From an uncultured Tissierellia bacterium (GTDB lineage: Bacteria; Bacillota; Clostridia; Tissierellales; Peptoniphilaceae), in contig CABTYV010000028.1 of assembly GCA_902489145.1 (NCBI GenBank), positions 1 to 18,476 of the forward strand: DNA of 18,476 nt, written 5' to 3'. Numbering within the stretch: position 1 is the stretch's first letter; the number at the start of each line of letters is the position of its first letter. The notes below the pieces were generated by a model. It was given only the letters and a program-made list of their open reading frames with translations. It was not told the DNA's origin and made no database searches. Positions 1 to 7,172 of this stretch are shown here, piece after piece. A program made the translations under genes and the position numbers.

Positions 1-105
1 AACAACTCGGGCAGGGACCGCTCCCTGGCTGGGCTGGGCCAAAGCTCTCCAGTCCTATGCCCAGCAGGGCCTGACCTATAGTCGGGATCCCTTTGATCTG
101 GAGCG
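1..105. repeat. Left arm of a perfect 105-bp inverted repeat
   Basis: Bases 1-105 are the exact reverse complement of bases 407-511 (base i pairs with base 512-i; I checked it block by block with no mismatch). A 301-bp spacer separates the arms. Identity stops at 105/406. Past a single extra A at 106, both sides share TTTTG, which is a short microhomology at the junction. The arm lies inside the 3' end of the NUDIX gene and replaces its expected C-terminus with antisense of its own middle. The perfect identity, the position at the window edge and the damage to a conserved ORF suggest a chimeric read or amplification fold-back rather than a natural repeat. Confidence 0.95.
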
Positions 106-1029
106 ATTTTGCAGGCTAACCAGAAGCTCGGCCCGGACGGCCAGGCCCGCCTCCTCCCGGCATTCCTTTTCCGCATTTTCCTTCAGGCTCAGGCCAATAT
201 CGCACCAGCCCCCGGGCAGGGACCACTGGCGGTTGAGCTTTTCCAGGACTAAAAGCACCCGGTCCTCATGAAACACCGCCGCCCGCACCTCCACCTTCGG
301 CGTCTGATAGCCCGCTTCCTGGCCAAATAGGCCCAGGACCTTTTCCGAGGAAAGGCCGGTCTTGTAGGCGAGCATGTCCACCGAAATCCTACGGACTGCC
401 TCAAAACGCTCCAGATCAAAGGGATCCCGACTATAGGTCAGGCCCTGCTGGGCATAGGACTGGAGAGCTTTGGCCCAGCCCAGCCAGGGAGCGGTCCCTG
501 CCCGAGTTGTTTCCATAAAAGAAGCCAATTGCTGCCAATAATAAAGAAGCCGGTAGCGCACCGGCTTCGCCAGCTTTGGATGGGTGGTGAGCGAAAGATC
601 AAAGGGCGCCCAGCGGCAATTGACCGTTTCCCCCTCCTGGAGGCGGATTTGATCGATGGGCAAATCACAGCAGTAGAAATAAGCATAGAGCAGATGGGCA
701 CGACTGGTCGTGCGCAGGGTCCCTAAAAAAATGAGGGCTTCCTCCGAAGCCTCAATTCCGGTCTCCTCCCACAGCTCACGCCTGGCCCCGTCCACGGGGC
801 GTTCTCCGACCTGTAGGGCGCCGGCGGTATTTTCCCAGAGGCCACCCCAGGACTTTTTGGGATGGCGCTGGGTCAAAAGAATTTCTCCTTGATGGTTCAG
901 GGTAAAGACGCAAACGATATGACTATGCGTCCCCTTGGGAAAGGGGGCAGAACGCAGCTTTCGGCCCACGACCTCCTCCTGCTCATTATAGAGGTCGACC
1001 CATTCCTCCTTGCTCCGCTCCTTGCCCAT
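76..1029 (-). CDS. Double NUDIX hydrolase; 3' end artefactual or truncated
   Basis: The ORF has 317 codons: ATG at 1029, Shine-Dalgarno TAGGAGG 4 nt upstream, 27 bp after sigB. Residues about 1-150 form an IPP-isomerase/YfcD-type NUDIX domain with a perfect NUDIX box (G70, E76, R84-E85, E88-E89, G91). Residues about 182-308 resemble the YjhB-type protein: an N-terminal helical module (GLTYSRDPFD near 196-205) followed by a second NUDIX domain (VEVRAAVF, WSLPGGW). The second box is altered: Leu280 replaces its first Glu and Lys replaces Arg of the RE pair, while REEAGL is kept. NUDIX enzymes hydrolyse nucleoside diphosphates linked to another moiety; the substrate here is unknown. Residues 309-317 and the TAG stop at 76-78 come from the inverted-repeat arm, so the real C-terminus (perhaps 60-80 residues) is missing. 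Met172 has no ribosome binding site, so I read this as one fused protein, not two genes. Confidence 0.75.
   Translation of the reverse strand: MGKERSKEEWVDLYNEQEEVVGRKLRSAPFPKGTHSHIVCVFTLNHQGEILLTQRHPKKSWGGLWENTAGALQVGERPVDGARRELWEETGIEASEEALIFLGTLRTTSRAHLLYAYFYCCDLPIDQIRLQEGETVNCRWAPFDLSLTTHPKLAKPVRYRLLYYWQQLASFMETTRAGTAPWLGWAKALQSYAQQGLTYSRDPFDLERFEAVRRISVDMLAYKTGLSSEKVLGLFGQEAGYQTPKVEVRAAVFHEDRVLLVLEKLNRQWSLPGGWCDIGLSLKENAEKECREEAGLAVRAELLVSLQNRSRSKGSRL
407..511. repeat. Right arm of the 105-bp inverted repeat
   Basis: This is the partner of bases 1-105. It lies wholly inside the NUDIX ORF and encodes about residues 174-208 (the linker and start of the YjhB-like half). It is read in a coding frame consistent with that family, so this copy is the native one and the copy at 1-105 is the secondary one. 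Confidence 0.95.
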
Positions 1030-1056
1030 AGTGCCTCCTATTACATGCTTTTCCGC

Positions 1057-1926
1057 CTAGCGACCCACCTGCTTTTTCTCCGCCGTATGCTTCTTTTTTC
1101 GATCACCCATCCCTTTATTGGGATGAATATCCAGAAGCTTTCGAAACTTGCTGATAATCTTTTTTTCCAAACGGGAGATGGTCATCTGTGAAACACCCAG
1201 CTCCTCGGCGATGGAAATCTGCGTGCGCTTATCAAAATACCGGTAGTAGAAGATCTTCTTTTCCAGCTCATTGAGGTTTTGCGTCATGCGCTCCACCACA
1301 TCCTGGAACTCTACCTCATGGAAGGCCTCATCCTCCACGCCAATCATATCGCCCAGGTTGATCTCCCGATCCTCCATGGCCGAATCAAAGGATTTATCCA
1401 GTGACTGGGGCGTGTAGACCTTCGAAGCCTCCATCGTCTCCAGGACCTCCTCTACACTCACCCCCACCCGCTTGGCAATATCATCTACGGTAGGCTGGCG
1501 CTGCAACTCCTGGGCCAGGGTGTTGCGCGCCAGATTGACCTTCTTCGAAAGCTCCTGAATCCGGCGTGGCACCCGGATGACCCATCCCTTGTCTCGGAAA
1601 TAGCGCTTGATTTCCCCTACAATGGTAGGCGTCGCAAAAGAGGAAAACTCAAAGCCCTTTTCCACGTCATAGCGGTCAATGGCATAGACCAGGCCCATGG
1701 AGGCCACCTGGTAGAGGTCATCGTATTCGATCCCACGATTGACATATTTTTTGGCCAGGATCTCTGCGATATACAGGTGGTCCATAATCAATTTTTCGCG
1801 CAGCTTGGGATCGCCCGTCCGCGCCAGCTCCAGAAACTCCGAGCGGACACGGTCTCTTTTCTCTTCCTTGGCCGATTTCTTCCTGGCTGATTTTTCCTTC
1901 GCTGCCTTTTTCTTGCCTGCAACCAT
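1057..1926 (-). CDS. sigB: RNA polymerase sigma factor, SigB/SigF/SigG family
   Basis: 289-residue sigma-70 family factor of the general-stress/sporulation type, which directs RNA polymerase to alternative promoters. Region 2 spans about 43-112 (LYQVASMGLVYAIDRYD core-binding helix, then FATPTIVGEIKRYFRDKGW for -10 recognition). Region 3 runs from about 120 to 170. Region 4 with its helix-turn-helix spans about 215-265 (QISIAEELGVSQMTISRLEKK). The first 25 residues and the last 15 are Lys/Arg-rich extensions. Start ATG at 1926 has AAAGGAG 5 nt upstream, and this site overlaps the rsbW stop codon, suggesting coupled translation. The rsbV-rsbW partners upstream favour SigB over SigF or SigG, but sequence alone does not fully separate them. 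Confidence 0.9.
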   Translation of the reverse strand: MVAGKKKAAKEKSARKKSAKEEKRDRVRSEFLELARTGDPKLREKLIMDHLYIAEILAKKYVNRGIEYDDLYQVASMGLVYAIDRYDVEKGFEFSSFATPTIVGEIKRYFRDKGWVIRVPRRIQELSKKVNLARNTLAQELQRQPTVDDIAKRVGVSVEEVLETMEASKVYTPQSLDKSFDSAMEDREINLGDMIGVEDEAFHEVEFQDVVERMTQNLNELEKKIFYYRYFDKRTQISIAEELGVSQMTISRLEKKIISKFRKLLDIHPNKGMGDRKKKHTAEKKQVGR

Positions 1927-1936
1927 AGGGACTCCT

Positions 1937-2275
1937 TTAGAGATGCTTGATCAGAACAATCCCGTCCGGATCATCCTCCACTCCATCTAATAAGCTTTCC
2001 ATAATCATATGATGGAGGCGACCTTTATCGGAAGCATCCTCCTGCATTTTGGCCTGAATGGTGATGACGAGTCCCTCCTTTGGATCCTCATCAAAGAGAA
2101 TGGAAAAACGTTCATTCGACGAGAGCAGGTAGTTGATCGCCTCACTCACCCCGACCCGTAAATCCTCCACCGCCTCAATATCAAAGCCCATCTTCTGGGC
2201 TACCGAAGCGGTCACCAGGCGCAGGGTGGTCAGATAGGCCGGATGCGAAGGGATCTCCAATTTAACAAGATTCAT
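1937..2275 (-). CDS. rsbW: RsbW-like anti-sigma factor, short and with degenerate ATP site
   Basis: 112 residues, against roughly 145-160 for typical RsbW/SpoIIAB. These are HATPase-fold proteins that bind the sigma factor and phosphorylate the RsbV-type antagonist. The N-terminal strand and helices (IPSHPAYLTTLRLVTASVA) and the N-box helix (DLRVGVSEA, 38-46) are recognisable. However, the canonical E-x-x-x-N reads Glu45...Tyr49, with an Asn one position early (48). The DxGxG loop (G1) is absent, and the glycine-rich lid is reduced to DKGRLHHMIME (83-93). Start ATG at 2275 lies inside rsbV (14-bp overlap), with GGAGGAG 4 nt upstream, so the two are translationally coupled. Assignment rests on fold-level similarity plus position between rsbV and sigB. 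Kinase activity is doubtful. Confidence 0.8.
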   Translation of the reverse strand: MNLVKLEIPSHPAYLTTLRLVTASVAQKMGFDIEAVEDLRVGVSEAINYLLSSNERFSILFDEDPKEGLVITIQAKMQEDASDKGRLHHMIMESLLDGVEDDPDGIVLIKHL

Positions 2276-2591
2276 GAGGCTCCTCCAAGTCGAATTCCTG
2301 GTCCAATTCGGTGATATAAAAGAGCTTTCGGATGGATGCCTTCAGATGGACCATTTTGAGCTGGTGCTCCTCCTGTCGGATCCGCTTCAGGATGGAAAGG
2401 AAGACCCCAAGCCCTGTCGAATCCAAATAATCCAACCCGGCCAGATCCAGGATCACATCCCCCGGATCCGCTTCGTAGGCATCGAGAAACTCTGATTTGA
2501 GCCGAGGCGAGGAGCTGACATCCAAATCGCCCTCCAAATGAAGCACAAGCGTATTTTCTGCATTTTTTTCACAGTTGATCTGAAAGCCCAT
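2262..2591 (-). CDS. rsbV: Anti-sigma factor antagonist RsbV (STAS domain)
   Basis: 109-residue single STAS-domain protein, the usual length for RsbV/SpoIIAA. In the family, the unphosphorylated form binds the anti-sigma factor and frees the sigma factor. The phospho-acceptor motif is intact: DYLDSTGLGVF with Ser58. Strand-helix elements LVLHLEGDLDV, VILDLAGL and LKMVHLKASIRKLFYITELDQ fit the family. I chose ATG at 2591 because AAAGGAG lies 5 nt upstream and it gives the family length. The frame is open back to 2687, but that would add 32 basic residues overlapping gyrA and is not plausible. The gyrA stop is 67 bp upstream, with no convincing terminator or sigma-B-type promoter between. Confidence 0.9.
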   Translation of the reverse strand: MGFQINCEKNAENTLVLHLEGDLDVSSSPRLKSEFLDAYEADPGDVILDLAGLDYLDSTGLGVFLSILKRIRQEEHQLKMVHLKASIRKLFYITELDQEFDLEEPHESC

Positions 2592-2658
2592 GTAGGCTCC
2601 TTTCCTTCTCAAAAGGCCGACCGAATCCCGCGCGTCCGGATAAAGAAAGCGCAGGACC

Positions 2659-5145
2659 TTACTCCTCCTCGTCCTCTTCCTCGTCAATGGATTCCATGTA
2701 TTTGGCTACCGCCACGATCTCATCCCCTTCGTTTTTGACCGTTTTCAGCTTTACGCCCTGGGTGGACCGCGTTTGGGTGGTGATATCTGAGGTTTGCAGG
2801 CGGATCAGGTCCGAAGACTGGCTGATCAAAAGGATCTCATCCTCCCGGCCCACCAAAATGCCGCAGAGCATGGGCCCGGTTTTTTTCGTCAGCTTATAGG
2901 TCTTCAGCCCCTTGCCGCCGCGATTTTGCAGGTTGTAGTGGTCGATCAGGGTCTTCTTGCCGTAGCCGCCCCGGGTAACCGTGAGCATATATTCATTGTC
3001 GCCCACCACATCCATATCGATCACTTCATCCCCGCTGTTTAGGCTGATCCCCTTGACGCCCATGCCGCTTCGACCGATGGGCCTGATATCGGAGAGACTG
3101 AAGCGAATGGACATCCCCTTCCGTGTCACCATCATCACTTCGTCGTCCTCCTTGCCCAGGCGGACCACAGAGAGCTCATCCTCCTCCGCCAGGGTGATGG
3201 CCCGCAGGCCGGAGGAGCGAACCGTGCGGAAAAGAGACATTTCACATTTTTTAATCAAGCCCTTTTTCGTGGCAAAAAGGAAATAGTAGGGCTCCGATCC
3301 CTCCTCCTGGATGGGGAAGAAGGCCTCCACCGCCTCCCCCGGCTCCAATTGCAGAAGGTTGATAATGGCCGATCCCTGGGCAATGCGGGAGCCTTCCGGG
3401 ATCTCATAGGCATTAAGGCTATAGACCTTGCCGAAGTTGGTAAAGAAAAGCAGGACGTCATGGGTAGAGACGACGAAGAGGTTTTGCACATAATCATCCT
3501 CCTTGGTCGTCATCCCCCGGATGCCCTTCCCGCCACGGTTTTGCACCTTATAGTGATCCGCCGAGGTCCGCTTGATATAGCCCCGCTTGGTCATGGTGAT
3601 GATCATATCCTCTTCCTTGATCAAATCTTCGATGCCGATTTCATCGGCCTCGGGCAATATCTGCGTCCTTCTGGCATCGTTATATTTTTGCTTGATTTCC
3701 AGCAGCTCTTCTTCAATCACCGAAAGCAGAACCCGGGGCGAGGCGAGGATTTCACGGAAACGCGCAATTTGCTTGATCAGCGCTTCGTATTCCTCATCCA
3801 GCTTATCCCGCTCCAGACCGGATAAGCGCTTGAGCTGCATATCCAAAATCGCCTGGGACTGAGGATCGTCCAGGCCAAAGCGTTTGAGAAAAATCGCCTT
3901 GATTTCGGCACTGTCATAGGAAGAACGGATGATTTTGATAATCTCATCGATATGGTCCATGGCAATCCGCAGGCCCTCAATGATATGAGCGCGCGCTTCC
4001 GCCTTGGCCAGATCAAAGCGGGTCCTTCTCGTGACCACTTCCTTTTGGTGCTCAATATAGTAGCCGATCAAATCCCGCACCGGCAGGATGCGCGGCTGTC
4101 CCTCGACCAGCGCAAGGTTGATAATGCCAAAGGTGGTCTCCATCTGCGTAAATTTATAGAGATTGTTGAGCACCACCTTGGCAATGGCATCCCGCTTCAG
4201 ATCAATCACAATGCGGATGCCCGTCCGGTTGCTGTCGTCGCGGATATCCGAAATGCCCTCAATCCGCTTGTCCCGGACCAGCTCTGCAATGTTTAAGATC
4301 AGCTTGGCCTTGTTGACCTGGTAGGGGATCTCCGTGACCAGGATTCGGGTCTTGTTTTTGATCGTTTCGATCTTGGCCACCGCCCGCAGGGTAATCTTTC
4401 CGCGGCCCGTCTTGTAGGCCTGGCGGATCCCCCGCTTGCCCATAATCGAGGCGCCGGTCGGAAAATCCGGTCCCGGCAGGATCTTCATCAGCTGGTCTAA
4501 ACTGATATCCGGATTTTTCATCAGGGCAATGGAGGCATCGATCGCCTCCCCCAGGTTGTGGGGAGCCATGTTCGTGGCCATCCCAACGGCAATGCCGGCA
4601 GCACCATTGACCAGAAGGTTGGGGAAACGAGCGGGCAATACAACCGGCTCTTCCTCCTCCTCATCAAAGTTGGGCTGGAAATCCACGGTATCCTTATTGA
4701 TGTCCCGGAGCATCTCCTGGGCAAGCTTGGTCATACGCACTTCGGTATAACGCATGGCCGCCGCCCCATCGCCATCGATCGATCCGTAGTTTCCCTGACC
4801 ATCGGCGAGGGGGTAGCGCGTATTAAAATTTTGAGCCAGACGAACGACCGCATCGTAAATGGCGCTGTCTCCATGGGGATGGAAGCGGCCCATGACATCG
4901 CCGACCAGACGCGCCGATTTTCGATAGGGCTTATCCGGCGTCAAGCCCAACAGGCTCATCCCGTATAAAATGCGGCGATGAACCGGCTTTAAGCCGTCTC
5001 TTACGTCCGGGAGGGCCCGGCCGACAATGACCGACATGGAATAGTCCAAATAGGACGATTTCATGATCTCTTCCAGGTCCGTCCCAAAAATATTCTGGTC
5101 CTCGGCGAAGGTTTCCTGTACTGTTTTTTTCTGATCTTCTGACAT
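2659..5145 (-). CDS. gyrA: DNA gyrase subunit A
   Basis: 828-residue subunit A of DNA gyrase, the type II topoisomerase that introduces negative supercoils. The N-terminal breakage-reunion domain has catalytic Tyr133 in AAMRYTEVRM. The quinolone-resistance-determining segment reads GRFHPHGDSAIYD, with Ser94 and Asp98 at the positions of E. coli Ser83 and Asp87, so it looks quinolone-sensitive at those sites. The C-terminal pinwheel has GyrA-box-like QNRGGKG at about 535-541 and again near 740. The tail is acidic. I place the start at ATG 5145, which has AGGTGAGG 5 nt upstream. The in-frame GTG at 5151 overlaps that site. The ribosome binding site overlaps the gyrB stop; the gap to gyrB is 11 nt, so gyrBA is one operon. 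Confidence 0.98.
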   Translation of the reverse strand: MSEDQKKTVQETFAEDQNIFGTDLEEIMKSSYLDYSMSVIVGRALPDVRDGLKPVHRRILYGMSLLGLTPDKPYRKSARLVGDVMGRFHPHGDSAIYDAVVRLAQNFNTRYPLADGQGNYGSIDGDGAAAMRYTEVRMTKLAQEMLRDINKDTVDFQPNFDEEEEEPVVLPARFPNLLVNGAAGIAVGMATNMAPHNLGEAIDASIALMKNPDISLDQLMKILPGPDFPTGASIMGKRGIRQAYKTGRGKITLRAVAKIETIKNKTRILVTEIPYQVNKAKLILNIAELVRDKRIEGISDIRDDSNRTGIRIVIDLKRDAIAKVVLNNLYKFTQMETTFGIINLALVEGQPRILPVRDLIGYYIEHQKEVVTRRTRFDLAKAEARAHIIEGLRIAMDHIDEIIKIIRSSYDSAEIKAIFLKRFGLDDPQSQAILDMQLKRLSGLERDKLDEEYEALIKQIARFREILASPRVLLSVIEEELLEIKQKYNDARRTQILPEADEIGIEDLIKEEDMIITMTKRGYIKRTSADHYKVQNRGGKGIRGMTTKEDDYVQNLFVVSTHDVLLFFTNFGKVYSLNAYEIPEGSRIAQGSAIINLLQLEPGEAVEAFFPIQEEGSEPYYFLFATKKGLIKKCEMSLFRTVRSSGLRAITLAEEDELSVVRLGKEDDEVMMVTRKGMSIRFSLSDIRPIGRSGMGVKGISLNSGDEVIDMDVVGDNEYMLTVTRGGYGKKTLIDHYNLQNRGGKGLKTYKLTKKTGPMLCGILVGREDEILLISQSSDLIRLQTSDITTQTRSTQGVKLKTVKNEGDEIVAVAKYMESIDEEEDEEE

Positions 5146-5156
5146 ATGCACCTCAC

Positions 5157-7070
5157 CTAGCCTATCGTATCAATGTGTTCTGCGAGCTTGGCATTTTCAA
5201 CGATAAAATCCCGTCTCGGCTCCACCTTATTGCCCATCAAAAGGGAGAAGGTATCATCCACCGAGGTCGACTCCGGATCCACTGTGACCTGAAGAAGCAC
5301 CCGATTTTCCGGATCCATGGTCGTATCCCAGAGCTGGTCATCGTTCATTTCACCCAAGCCTTTATAGCGATTGAGCTTGTATTTTTCTCCCTTGAGTCCT
5401 TCCAGCACCCGGGTCAATTCTTTTTCATCATAGACATAGCGCTCTTTTTTGCCCTGGCTTACCCGGAAGAGGGGTGGCTGGGCCACGAAGACATGGCCCT
5501 CATCGATCAAGGGCTTCAGATAGCGATAAAAGAAGGTCAATAGCAGGGTTCTGATATGAGCCCCATCCACATCGGCATCGGTCATGATGATAATCTTTCC
5601 ATAGCGAAGCTTGGAAATATCAAACTGATCGCCCACGCCCGTACCAAAAGCGGTGATCATCGACTGAATTTCCTTGTAGGACAGGATATGGTTGAGTGAA
5701 GCCTTTTCAACATTCAAAATTTTTCCCCGCAAAGGAAGAATGGCCTGGGTCGTATTGTCCCGTCCGCTCTTGGCAGAACCTCCTGCGGAATCGCCCTCGA
5801 CCAGGAAAATCTCATTTTCATGAATATCGGTCGATTGGCAATCAGCCAGCTTGCCCGGCAGGGTGGTGTTATCTAGGATGGATCTTTTTCGCGTTAGATC
5901 TCTGGCCTTGCGGGCAGCATTGCGCGCCTTTTGGGAATCCAGCGTTTTTTTCAAAATCGCCTTGGCCGGGGTGGGATGCTCTTCCAAATAGGCTGAAAGC
6001 TTGCTGGTGACAAAGGTGTCCACCGCCCCACGCACCTCGCTGTTGCCGAGCTTGGCCTTGGTCTGTCCCTCAAATTGAGGGTTCGAAAGCTTCACGCAGA
6101 CGACGGCGGTGACCCCCTCCCGGGCATCATCGCCGGAGAGATTTTCATCCTTTTCCTTGATCAGACCGTGGCCCCGCCCATAATCGTTCAGCGTTTTCGT
6201 CAGGGCGGAGCGGAAGCCGGTCAGATGGGTCCCGCCCTCCGGTGTGAGAATATTGTTGGCAAAGGGCAGGACATTTTCACTATAGCCATCGGTGTATTGG
6301 AGGGCCAGATCGACCAGGATCCCGTCCTGTTCTCCTGTAAAATGAAGGATCTGACTGTGAAGGGGGTCCTTGTTGCGGTTGAGAAATTTTACAAACTCTG
6401 CAATCCCGCCCTTGTAGCAAAAGGTCTCATCGGTATTGCTTCGCTCGTCAATCAAGCGGAAGCTGACGTTGGCGTTTAGAAAGGCCATCTCCCGGAAGCG
6501 CTTCTCCAGGATTTCCCGGTGGAAGTCCCCGGTTTCAAAAATTGTATCATCGGGCAAAAATTGTACCTTCGTGCCCGTTTTCTTGGTGGTGCCTACCTCT
6601 TCAAGAGGAGTGACGGCTTTACCATATTCGTAGGCCTGGTGATAAATTTTACCGTGCCGATAGACCCAGGCATCCAGCCTTTTGGAGAGGGCATTGACCA
6701 CACTGACGCCTACCCCATGCAAACCGCCGGAATATTGGTAGGCCTGAGAGTCAAACTTGCCCCCCGCATGAAGGACCGTCATAACCGTTTCCAGTGTCGA
6801 TTTTCCCGTCTGATGATGGGTCTCCACCGGAATCCCGGAACCATTGTCCAATACGCTACAGGTTCCATCTCCGCTCAGGGTAATGGTGATCTCATTGCAG
6901 CGACCTGCCAATGCTTCATCTACCGAGTTGTCCACCACTTCATAGACCAAATGATGGAGCCCTCGCTCATCGGTGGATCCGATATACATACCGGGCCGAA
7001 CCCGAACGGCTTCCAGCCCTTCCAGAACACGGATATTGGATTCCCCGTATTCATTGTTTCTTTTCGCCAT
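5157..7070 (-). CDS. gyrB: DNA gyrase subunit B
   Basis: 637-residue ATPase subunit of gyrase, normal for a Gram-positive GyrB. The GHKL ATPase domain shows Glu44 and Asn48 (EVVDNSVDEA), D75NGSGIP and the lid GGLHGVGVSVVNALS (115-129). The transducer Lys is in QTKAKLGN (near 338-340). The TOPRIM domain has EGDSAGGSA (425-433) and metal-binding TDADVDG (497-503). The C-terminal segment with YKGLGEM contacts GyrA. ATG at 7070 has AAAGG 5 nt upstream. A good promoter lies at 7115-7143, so gyrB starts the gyrB-gyrA-rsbV-rsbW-sigB-NUDIX unit. The remA/DUF370 gene often found between recF and gyrB in related genomes is absent here. Confidence 0.98.
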   Translation of the reverse strand: MAKRNNEYGESNIRVLEGLEAVRVRPGMYIGSTDERGLHHLVYEVVDNSVDEALAGRCNEITITLSGDGTCSVLDNGSGIPVETHHQTGKSTLETVMTVLHAGGKFDSQAYQYSGGLHGVGVSVVNALSKRLDAWVYRHGKIYHQAYEYGKAVTPLEEVGTTKKTGTKVQFLPDDTIFETGDFHREILEKRFREMAFLNANVSFRLIDERSNTDETFCYKGGIAEFVKFLNRNKDPLHSQILHFTGEQDGILVDLALQYTDGYSENVLPFANNILTPEGGTHLTGFRSALTKTLNDYGRGHGLIKEKDENLSGDDAREGVTAVVCVKLSNPQFEGQTKAKLGNSEVRGAVDTFVTSKLSAYLEEHPTPAKAILKKTLDSQKARNAARKARDLTRKRSILDNTTLPGKLADCQSTDIHENEIFLVEGDSAGGSAKSGRDNTTQAILPLRGKILNVEKASLNHILSYKEIQSMITAFGTGVGDQFDISKLRYGKIIIMTDADVDGAHIRTLLLTFFYRYLKPLIDEGHVFVAQPPLFRVSQGKKERYVYDEKELTRVLEGLKGEKYKLNRYKGLGEMNDDQLWDTTMDPENRVLLQVTVDPESTSVDDTFSLLMGNKVEPRRDFIVENAKLAEHIDTIG

Positions 7071-7114
7071 AGTCGCCTTTCTTTCCTTCTTTGATCGGTG
7101 ATCTTGTTCTCTTT

Positions 7115-7143
7115 ATTATACCTTGAATGAAAAATCCTGAAAA
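7115..7143 (-). promoter_or_regulatory. Sigma-A-type promoter of the gyrB operon
   Basis: On the minus strand, TTTTCA (7138-7143, 4 of 6 to consensus) is followed by a 17-bp spacer and a perfect TATAAT (7115-7120). The predicted start near 7108 leaves a leader of about 37 nt before the gyrB ATG at 7070. The gap to recF is about 100 bp and otherwise holds nothing I recognise. Confidence 0.7.
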
Positions 7144-7172
7144 TTCTATAAGCAGCTCGCTTTTCTTGTGCC

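Noticed and set aside
514..516. Internal start at Met172 separating two NUDIX genes
   Set aside because: No Shine-Dalgarno upstream and no stop between the halves.
529..1191. Plus-strand ORFs opposite the NUDIX and sigB genes
   Set aside because: Low-complexity antisense shadows of well-supported minus-strand genes.
2592..2687. Longer RsbV starting at 2687 inside gyrA
   Set aside because: It adds 32 basic residues not typical of RsbV and lacks a ribosome binding site, whereas ATG 2591 has an ideal one.
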